From: Oligoflexia bacterium
GTDB taxonomy: Bacteria > Bdellovibrionota > UBA1018
Direction: 5' to 3'
Assembly (NCBI GenBank): GCA_903854365.1
Contig: CAINWE010000246.1
Span: 1-6,135, forward strand
DNA length: 6,135 bases
Below, piece by piece: positions 6,121 through 6,135 of this stretch. The position numbers were made by a program, and so were the translations under genes. Numbering within the stretch: the first letter of the stretch is position 1; the number at the start of each line of letters is the position of its first letter. The notes under the pieces were generated by a model. The model saw only the letters and a list, made by a program, of their open reading frames with translations, was not told where the DNA came from and made no database searches.

Positions 6121-6135
6121 CTCAATAAAATAGGA

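Noticed and set aside
1..6135. Search by eye for tRNA genes, CRISPR arrays, insertion sequences and long direct repeats
   Set aside because: Nothing matching these was seen; almost all of the window is taken up by five protein genes.

Overview
The window looks like a piece of a Gram-negative bacterial chromosome of moderate GC content. It encodes one inner-membrane protein, three proteins with readable Sec-type signal peptides, and the C-terminal part of a papain-type peptidase whose N-terminus lies off the window. My best guess for the source is a member of Bdellovibrionota/Oligoflexia or a similar predatory or host-associated lineage. The basis is the combination of a C1-type peptidase, a short HAMP membrane protein with an SHRVAGPLFRLRHHL motif, a C-terminal DUF1566/Lcl_C-like domain and exported eukaryote-like domains. 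This is inference from family knowledge. No rRNA, tRNA or taxonomic marker gene is present.

Layout. Positions 1-608 (+) hold the 3' end of a papain-family cysteine peptidase with the catalytic His and Asn regions visible. After 39 bp and a very strong Shine-Dalgarno comes a 154-residue two-helix membrane protein ending in a HAMP-like segment (648-1112, +). After 18 bp comes an exported glycoside hydrolase family 5 enzyme with a complete set of active-site residues (1131-2414, +). These three genes are close enough to be one transcription unit. Only 6 bp separate the hydrolase stop from the stop of a convergent gene (2421-3974, -). That gene encodes the most unusual protein here: a signal peptide, a cysteine-rich region resembling the RING1 and IBR/Rcat modules of eukaryotic RBR ubiquitin ligases, a helical middle, a hydrophobic segment and a C-terminal DUF1566/Lcl_C-like domain. 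Divergent from it is an exported ankyrin-repeat protein (4122-6071, +) with unrecognised N- and C-terminal domains, followed by a probable intrinsic terminator. No stretch longer than 300 bp lacks a gene.

How the genes may work together. All the gene products are either exported or in the membrane. A peptidase and a glucan-type hydrolase suggest digestion of external polymers. The RING/RBR-like protein and the ankyrin protein suggest protein-protein interaction outside the cytoplasm, possibly with a eukaryotic host or prey. The direct role of the RBR-like protein in ubiquitin transfer is a hypothesis. Its signal peptide is hard to reconcile with a ubiquitin reaction unless the protein reaches a eukaryotic cytosol, so a purely structural zinc or disulfide role is a real alternative.
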